From: Eutreptiella sp. 'Long Island Sound 2002'
Lineage: Eukaryota; Euglenozoa; Euglenophyceae; Eutreptiales; Eutreptiaceae
Length of the DNA: 64,000 nt
Assembly: GCA_964036045.1 (NCBI GenBank)
Contig: OZ038401.1
Location: 32,788,397-32,852,396 of the forward strand
Reading direction: 5' to 3'
The position numbers and the translations under genes were made by a program. Shown here one piece after another: positions 57,601 through 64,000 of this stretch. Below the pieces are notes generated by a model that saw only the letters and a list, made by a program, of their open reading frames with translations, was not told where the DNA came from and ran no database searches. Each line of letters starts with the position of its first letter. The stretch's first letter is position 1.

Positions 57601-59661
57601 CACGTTCGAGCCCCGCGCTGTGCCCAACCGCTCCCTTGTTTTCTGGAACTTGAACCGCAACGGCCCAGACTTGGGGTGGCTGAAGCATCGCATCGCCGAG
57701 TTCCGCTCCCATTTCTTTTTGATCACACATTTGATGGACGAGATCCACCTTCCTCCGTGGCTTCTGGACAATCCCCTGGTGCTCAAGGTCTGCCCTCCCC
57801 ACTCAACATCTACGGTCTCCGGCCTTCGGCCTCATCCCCTTCCCCAAACCCCCCCCCCCCGGAAATCCTCCTCCTGTTGCGCGGCGGCCCAAATTACCGG
57901 GAATATGCTCGAACCTGTCGGAATGCTGTTTCTGCGTGGCATGGACGGCAAAGCATGCGTTTGAGAGGGGGCCAACCTGAAGGGAGGTTTCAAGAGGGGC
58001 TGCAGCAGCAGTTACTGGCGGCTGGGAACCTGTTGTGTTGGGGAGCGCACTGCACGTGAGTTTGTGGCCGTCTTTCTTGTTCGACCGTGCTAGTGCTGAG
58101 GTGGGACACCCCCTGGGAATTGAGGCGTACCCCTTGGAGGCGTGTAGCATGAGACCTCTATGTCTGTACCGAAGAAAATGGTCTCCACACCTGCGCCCCA
58201 GGCCAAGAGGGTCGTACAGCCCAAGAAGCCCGACGAAAAATTGGCTGGTGAGCAGGTTCGGTTGGCGCCCGAGCACGGGACGACCGAATGGACCCAGAAG
58301 AAGGTGGAGCATGCAATGAGCTGGGGCAGGAACACAATGGCACTGGGCGTACTGGGCTCTACGCGAAAGAACCACGAAAAGGACGACGGCACCCGGGTGG
58401 AAGATCGCCGGTTCAAACCCCAGCACCAGCACCGAAGGCGACAAACGAAGGGGGATTCCCCAGGGTTCGGCTCGGTAGCGAGGTGGGGGGACTCTGGCCG
58501 TGAGGAAGCACCGACATTTTGGGGGGTTGTTGGTTCGGATCTGCCACTATTGATTCTGGGACGTGAGACCCCTTTTTTCCTGATTGTCACCTTCGAGATA
58601 GGGGGTTCCCAGGTTTTGGGCCGAAGAGGGGGGGGGGGGGGGTCAGCACTCTACCCCGCCTTCCATTACTTTTGAAATTTTATGTTTTGACGCAAACGTC
58701 TTTCAGATTTCAAGTCTGTGGGCCTGGGCCGTGTGGGCGATTGGCGGTATGCACCATGCGAAGGGCAAGAGAATTTTGGAAGGAGGACCCGCCCCGCCCT
58801 TTATCTCATCTGTCCCCACAGGCCCCAAGGCCTGATTTGGATTGATATTTCTGAGCGCTGCGTGTTTGTGTGTGTGTTGTTCTGTGGGGTAAGGTAATTG
58901 TTTAGTCTGATTTGGAGAACATGGATGCAGACTGTGGAGTGCATTACCTCATCATGTCTTGTGTATTTGCTGAACATTGTTCGTCATTTCACAGTCATCC
59001 CTCAATCCTCCTAAATTTCGTCTCCCCTCCCCATCCAAACCCCCGGCTCCCCACAGTCGCCTGCAGTGCGTTACCGTTGTGCCCGTGACAGGTGTTCTCT
59101 GCCAACGTGCCCCCAGCCCTATGGAACCATTCCAAGGTGGTGGCGCTGCCTTGGGGTATTGCCGCAGGCCGCGCTTGCTTCGATGTCAATGCCGCTCGCG
59201 CCGCGTCCAACCACACAAAACCCGAGCAGCTGTTCCATGTCGGCAATTTCGCGGCATTTAACAAAGGCCCGCCCCTCCGCATGATCCGCGCCCGGCGCTG
59301 GACGGGCCTTCTGAGGGCACGAGGATTTGACGTCAGGGGCATGCAGACGCGCCTCAACAAAACGGAGTACTTGCAGCTGCTGATGAGGCACAAATTCTGC
59401 TTGGCTCCGCCGCGGGGGGGCTATGACAGTTTCCGGGTGTGGGAGATCTTGTACATGGGGCGTGTGCCGGTGATAGGGCACTATCTGCCTGATGCTTTGC
59501 TGGAAGGGTTGCCGTATATGAGAGTGGCCTGGGATTCGTTTGGCGTGCCGGCCATGCAAAAGCAGTGGCAGCAGCTGCAGTCACAGTACTTCAACGCTCA
59601 GAAGATGTGGATGCCGTACTGGATCAAGAAGATCCTTCTGCATTGCCTGATGGTATCGTAG
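51696..59661 (+). CDS. Secretory protein with GT-A glycosyltransferase and exostosin-like domains
   Basis: Six exons: 51696-52329, 52516-52607, 53155-53376, 55037-55349, 57375-57787 and 59092-59661. All phases agree and the sum is 2,244 bases (747 aa plus stop). ATG 51696 follows an in-frame stop and begins a signal sequence (CLWLLLIVVLSGSA). The N-terminal domain shows FMDLTDVVVQGDLF (acidic nucleotide-sugar/metal site), INSGVVLG, NDQAVLQHF and LLVHQ|VNR split by an intron. These are the hallmark blocks of a GT-A-fold family common in algae and protists. A Pro-rich linker follows. The C-terminal part has FWNLNRNG, KVFSANVP, KVVALPWGIAAG and FCLAPPRGGYDSFRVWEILY followed by MGRVPVIG, matching exostosin-like (GT47-type) proteins. 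Golgi glycan synthesis is the likely role; donor sugars are unknown. The link 55349 to 57375 uses a weak donor (GTGTGG). A split into two genes remains the main alternative. Confidence 0.8.
53815..53935. repeat. Copy of the AAAATGATCAGCGC dispersed repeat in an intron
   Basis: CACCAAAGGCACTGGAAGAA, then TCAAAATGATCAGCGCAATG and GGGGTCATTCTGAG, matching 48180-48320 in order and spacing. Confidence 0.75.
54930..54957. repeat. 28-bp perfect palindrome
   Basis: CAGTACGCTACAGT (54930-54943) is followed directly by its exact reverse complement (54944-54957). More GTACTG/CAGTAC words flank it (54895-54930). It lies in the intron between exons 53155-53376 and 55037-55349. Confidence 0.95.
55730..55909. 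repeat. Long inverted repeat (90- and 78-base arms, 12-base spacer)
   Basis: The arms 55730-55819 and 55832-55909 are reverse complements except for one mismatch and a 12-base insertion in the left arm. The spacer is CAATCACAATCT. Both strands therefore encode the same spurious peptide. It sits in the 2-kb intron that separates the two catalytic domains of the glycosyltransferase gene. Confidence 0.93.
58160..58675 (+). other. Intronic 171-aa ORF containing a B-box-like sequence
   Basis: An ATG-initiated open frame in the last intron of the glycosyltransferase gene. Its middle coincides with CGGTTCAAACCCC (58409-58421), an RNA polymerase III B-box-like motif. A SINE or chance ORF is more likely than a nested gene. 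Confidence 0.25.
58930..58950. repeat. Fragment of the 82-bp repeat found at 17721 and 17991
   Basis: GACTGTGGAGTGCATTACCT matches the centre of the 82-base repeats. The preceding ATGGATGCA resembles their AGATGCACTTATGC part. It shows that the repeat is dispersed. Confidence 0.6.
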
Positions 59662-60834
59662 TGCGTGGCCATAGTGACTGACAAGCGAGGGATGGGGTGG
59701 GTGGGGCATCAATTTGCTAGTCCTTCCAGTTTTACACTGTGTCTGTGGAGGAGTGCCTCCACCAAACGGGCTGTGCGTGGTTCTGCGTGGGGAGGGGTTT
59801 ATGTGGCGAGGGGGGAGAGGGGCTGGTTTGGTGGCTGAGAGTGAAACCCTGTTCATTTGGGGGAGGGGGGGATAGAGGGGCTTGAACGAGCAACGACACC
59901 TCAAACTACAGTGCGTCCGCCGGCCGTGACTCGGCGAACAATGTGCGCCGGGGCATCCCCCTCATGCAAAAAAAAAAAAGAAAGCGAATGTGTGGCAAAC
60001 GTCAGCGCCTATTTCTAGTGTCCCATCCTGGAACCTACTGAATTCGGCGGAAGAATCAGGGAGAATTGTGGAAATTGGGCCCTGAAATAGCATTATTGCA
60101 AGACACGTCACAACACCCCCTCATTTACCCAGTCCTCTGGCCTGAACCCTGTACATTGAAATTGGGTGCCTAATTAATTTTGGTACCCAATTTGGTACCG
60201 TCCGAACACCAAGTGTTCGCTGGGGAAGGCGTTCATTGGACACAGGGGGGGGGTAAACTGATCTGATGCTGTCGGCTGCGTTGGATACAATTGGTGGTTG
60301 CAACCCCCAAATGCCAGCATTTCGAGAGACTTTCAGGCACAGAATCACTTGACAGCGAGGAGGGGCAGCACGCAGGGGAGAAAAAGGAGCAGGCGGCGGT
60401 GGGAGGAGGAGTGGGCTGGGCAGGAAGAGGAGGGTGGTGGAGGGCAGCTGGAGGAGCTGGAGGAGGAAGAGGTGGTGGAGGAGGCAGACGAGGAGGCTAG
60501 GAGGATAGGAGGAAGACATAGCGGTAGGTACGTGTGCAGCCACATCCTGCCAACAACAGGCTACTTGTGCAGAACCAAGATGATAAATGGCAGGCTAAGG
60601 AACTAGTCACTAGTTGCCTGTAGATGACAAGAAGCAATGCACTGACAGCCTTCTGGTGGGGAAGGATGTTATTCCCGGGGGGGGGGGGGTCCTGGATCAC
60701 AACTCAAATGAATAGATACAAGTTTTTGGAGCTCCCACGGAAAGTTGAACAGGAAGTTGATTTGAGATTTTGATGCCTCTTCACAATCAAAACCATCAAT
60801 GATCCAGCCATGAGAGCCAAAATCCAAGTGACTC
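59662..60834. other. Downstream region of the glycosyltransferase gene
   Basis: No gene was recognised. The stretch 60110-60260 carries CCTAATTAATTTTGGTACC, similar to the inside of the element at 45638, between a CCCCCTCATTTACC stretch and a G-run, so it may be a decayed relative. A GGAGGA-rich tract lies at 60395-60515. Confidence 0.4.
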
Positions 60835-62385
60835 AACATACACTCCACATGCGGCTTGATTTCTTCCATTGCTCTCTAAGCCCACAATGTGTCCGAGCAT
60901 CACCCCCAAAAGGTTCCAAAAAGCCCCTAAATGAGCACAGATGGGCCACCAACAACTAGAAACAAAGAATTAACAGGCCATATCTTGGGCTGGTTGGTTC
61001 AGAATGCGATTCCTATGGAACGCAGTCCACCCACGACCCCCCATACTTTGTGGTTTCCACCCCCACCTTCCCCGTCGCTTGACCACTCAATCCCACACAT
61101 GTGGGTGAATTCTCTCCCCCTTCTCCCTTCCCTCCTCATGCAGCATGTTAGGCACTGCCAGCACAGGGATGCAGCCCCGCTGGGCATCCACCCTGCCGCA
61201 GATAGGCAATGTATCATCATGGCTGACCCTGCCTGAGCACCTCTGTGTACATACCACACCTCATCACCAAGAATCCCACTTTTCTGCCCAACAAGCTTCC
61301 ATCAAATTTCTTGGTGTCTGCTCTTGCTTGTCCAGTGCTTGATATTTGCGCCGTTCTTCGGGTTCTGCAAGCCCTGGTACGAAGATTTGTTGTGACATGG
61401 CATTTGGATGCTGTCCTCATGTCAATACTCCACTTTTTTCTTCTGAAAACCCAAAAACCCCCCCACTTTGTACCAAAAAAAACCCCGTTCTGGGGCAAAA
61501 TGCACCAAAAACCCCCCGGCTAAAGTGTACCAAAAAAACCCCCCGGCTGGAATGTACCAAAAAAAAACCCAAAATGTACCAGAAACCCCCCAGAGCAACC
61601 AAGTTGGCTTTTTGGTACACAATGGTCCACAAGTGTAGCATATATGGGGAAGATAGCTGTTTTTTTTTTTGGTAGAAAGGGTATTTTTGTTGGTGTATAT
61701 TGGAGTTGTGCGGGTCCGTTCCGGCAATATCAATAGGGGGTTTTTTTGGTTTCAAACAAGGGGTTTATTTGGTACATTTGGGAGGTTTTTTTGGTAAATT
61801 TTGGGAGGCTTTTGTGGTATGTGCTGACGGGTTTTTTGGTATCTGCTCCGGGGTTTGTTGGGACAAAGTGGGGGGTTTTTTGGTAGGCACCACACAATTT
61901 TCCTGCAGCATTTGCAAAACAAACAGCTCTTTGTGGTTGTACAACCCCATTTTTGAGCCTCATCCTCCACATTCACATTCTTTGCACGTGCCAAGTTGTG
62001 TTGGTTCAACAAGTTTTGTTCTCTTGTTGGATGTAAAGTCAAGGATACCTGCATCATATACCAATGGCGCTGCAGCTAGTGTTGTTGTTGGTGTTGTCGT
62101 GGCAAAGGAAGGCAAACCAATGCATGAAAAATTCGGATGTTGTGCCTGAAACAGGTTTACAAAGGTGTGGAAAACGCCGTCGTCAACTCTAGACCCTTGC
62201 TGTAACGAACACCGCATTTTGTCACGAGAGTTGTATGTTAGCAAAGGAGACAATTGCACAACGATATTTCCCATCAAGAACCACGAACCTCAATTCTAGT
62301 GTTGTACATCGCTCAAATGGATGCCGAGAACCCTATATCCGGGCCCACTAAGCTGCAGCACGCTGCAACCCCCCCGCCAAAACAG
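60835..62385 (+). repeat. Dispersed repeat copy split by a nested insertion
   Basis: Left part 60835-61065 (CACATGCGGCTTGATTTC, GGCCATATCTTGGGCTGG, CTTTGTGGTTTCCACCCC) and right part 62305-62385 (CAAATGGATGCCGAG, GGGCCCACTAAGCTGCAG) are adjacent in the copy at 49580-49885. Here about 1.2 kb lies between them. Confidence 0.6.
61440..61890. repeat. Inverted minisatellite of ACCAAAAAACCCCCC units
   Basis: The left half (61440-61615) has repeats of about 30 bases of TGTACCAAAAAAACCCCCC. The right half (61735-61890) has the complement, GGGGGGTTTTTTGGTA. Outer ends match best (CCCCCCACTTTGTACC versus GGGACAAAGTGGGGGG). It lies within the insertion that splits the repeat copy at 60835-62385. Confidence 0.85.
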
Positions 62386-62399
62386 TGGGTGCAACAACT

Positions 62400-63613
62400 C
62401 ATGTGGTGAGAACAACATTTGATGAAAGATTATTGAGGAGAAAAATACCATTGCAATGAGAGAAATTTTCAGCATGCATGCCGGAATGTGTGTTTTAGTA
62501 TGCTTTGTACGAGGCATATTAGGAAAATTTAGAAATGGCTGCAAAATACCACAAAGCCATTATCAGCATTTGGTAGAAATGTCAGGTATGAAATGATGTA
62601 TTACAAGAATTTTTGATGTTGATGATGTTTCTAGTTAGCGATAATTTTATTTTAGAACCATTTTGTCAAAGTTAAACAAAATGTACATAGCTTAGCCATC
62701 CTCAACCTCAACCTTAACCAAGTGTGTTACAATGTTTCTGAAGTTTTCAACGCCTGACAAAAGCCCAAGGTTTCGTTCTACATCAATGGCCATGTCTTTT
62801 TATTTTTTTAACATCTCCTCCATTTAATTTCTTAACATGCAAGCAAGGTGGCCCTAGTCCCAAACTGAAAGCGAATAATGCGCCACCAAAACTATTCAAA
62901 CCGTCAGATAAGACAGCCATTGTTGTATCAATATTGGTGGTTAGTTCCGCAATTCTATACGGTGCCGCATATCTCAGCTCGCGATTTTGCAGTATTACAA
63001 TTTGTGGAATTAAAGAACTGTACATCAAAACTTCAAGGTTTCGACTCTCGGGATCAAACAAACTAGTTTAAATCAAATCGCAACAATCTATGTAGTTAGG
63101 CTATTAGGGGTTTAACAACTGCTGATTTTGGTTGATATCAAAGATAGCCGCGACATTTCGAGAAACAAAGATTGCAATTGGGCGGGTAAAGTATTCGGTA
63201 CAAAAATATTATTTCTATTGCATTAAAACCTAAAAAATTTGGGGCTGTAAGCGGACGAGGTGCCATCGGAATCACGTTTTGAGACCCATGTTGTAGCTTT
63301 CAAAAAGCACTTCGTGGAGCCGAAACATTAGAAAATAATCTTTGTCTGTGGAATGTAGTACCATGTTGCAGAGGTGTGACCATTTTTATCATTTTAAATT
63401 AGCTTTGGAGGGCTGTCTTTTGCACAAATTTTAGCATTTGCACATGAGAAATTCAAATAACCTTCATCATTCCAATTTGCGTGTATTGTCTATTGTGTGA
63501 AAATTTAGAAGTTGTGGTCAATTATTACACACATCAACAAAACAAGTGATCTAATGTAATCGGAATAAAGCGGTAATTTCCAGCAAAACAATGGGAAACA
63601 ATCAGTCATCCCA
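62400..63613. other. AT-rich stretch without a supported gene
   Basis: Composition changes to clearly AT-rich with no CA/GT or G/C-run repeats. A minus ORF (62783-63061) has complex composition (IAELTTNIDTTMAVLSDGLN) but no recognised domain. Confidence 0.45.
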
Positions 63614-64000
63614 CCCCCCTTGTATCAAATACACCGAAATCCCAAATTAATACGGTCCCTACGCCTACTGTAGCTTGAACACAGGCGTAGCTTGCGCGCA
63701 ACACATACAACTACCGACACCGGGCACCCAGGTTCAAAAAGAGAGGATTGCATGGTGAGCTGGTGCAAGCAAGGGGAATATTATGCACAAAGATACCAAA
63801 AATCAGAGCTATGTGGGTTTAAGTGGGCAAACACTCGCAACAAATGTGTCCATGATTCTATGTGACTCGCAAATTCATCACGAAACCCATGTCCAAGCAC
63901 CAAAGGTCCCCAACAAAATTTTGGCTTGCTGCGGCATGCTTCAAGCTGTTGGGCAGGGGTACCATCATTTTCCGAAAGCGGCACAGGTTTCAAAAACCTG
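63614..64000 (-). mobile_element. Second, inverted and decayed copy of the 45638 element (runs off the window)
   Basis: Starts with a C-run and TTGTATCAAATACACC, then the complements of CCAAGCTACAGTAGG and of TTTTTGAACCTGGGCGCCCG from the first copy. Similarity continues to about 63895. The minus-strand reading AHLNPHSSDFWYLCA matches HLNPHSSSFGDVCA in the first copy but then meets a stop. Confidence 0.7.

Overview
The window is nuclear DNA of an intron-rich eukaryote, most likely a protist or alga. The evidence is genes split by long GT-AG introns, very abundant simple repeats (CA/GT, AGGC, CATCCCT, C/G homopolymers), transposon remnants, and no bacterial operon or RBS structure. I cannot fix the lineage from sequence alone. 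Every gene I can support reads on the + strand.

Layout. (1) 1-13,918: the 3' part of a multi-exon gene for a coiled-coil protein of unknown function. (2) 14,431-25,436: a 13-exon gene (5' end not found) for an EF-hand-like protein; its reading phase closes across every junction I propose, giving 565 codons plus a stop. (3) About 26,445-30,407: the 3' end of a third multi-exon gene, ending in a B-box-like Cys/His cluster. (4) 30,780-33,400: a transposon graveyard with a non-LTR reverse-transcriptase fragment, an RNase H-like ORF and a frameshifted unknown pseudogene. (5) 34,051-34,557: an intronless nucleoside 2-deoxyribosyltransferase-like gene. (6) 37,586-39,271: an intronless, GC-rich acid sphingomyelinase-like phosphodiesterase with a signal peptide and a C-terminal membrane anchor. 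(7) 39,272-51,650: mostly repeats, including a TA-flanked terminal-inverted-repeat element and a possible transposase fragment. (8) 51,696-59,661: a complete six-exon model (747 aa) for a secretory-pathway protein with an N-terminal GT-A-type glycosyltransferase domain and a C-terminal exostosin-like domain. (9) 59,662-64,000: repeats, an inverted minisatellite, an AT-rich stretch and a second, decayed copy of the terminal-inverted-repeat element.

The recognisable genes do not form one pathway. The phosphodiesterase and the double glycosyltransferase both enter the secretory system. The deoxyribosyltransferase is a cytosolic nucleotide-salvage enzyme. The two large N-terminal-side genes look structural or regulatory (coiled coils, EF-hand-like segments).

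The most unusual non-coding feature is a recurring architecture: minisatellite arrays that reverse strand within themselves or face a complementary array in the same intron. Such arrays could fold into long hairpins in pre-mRNA. Exon boundaries come from reading ORFs, GT/AG sites and phase by eye; they are not transcript-supported.
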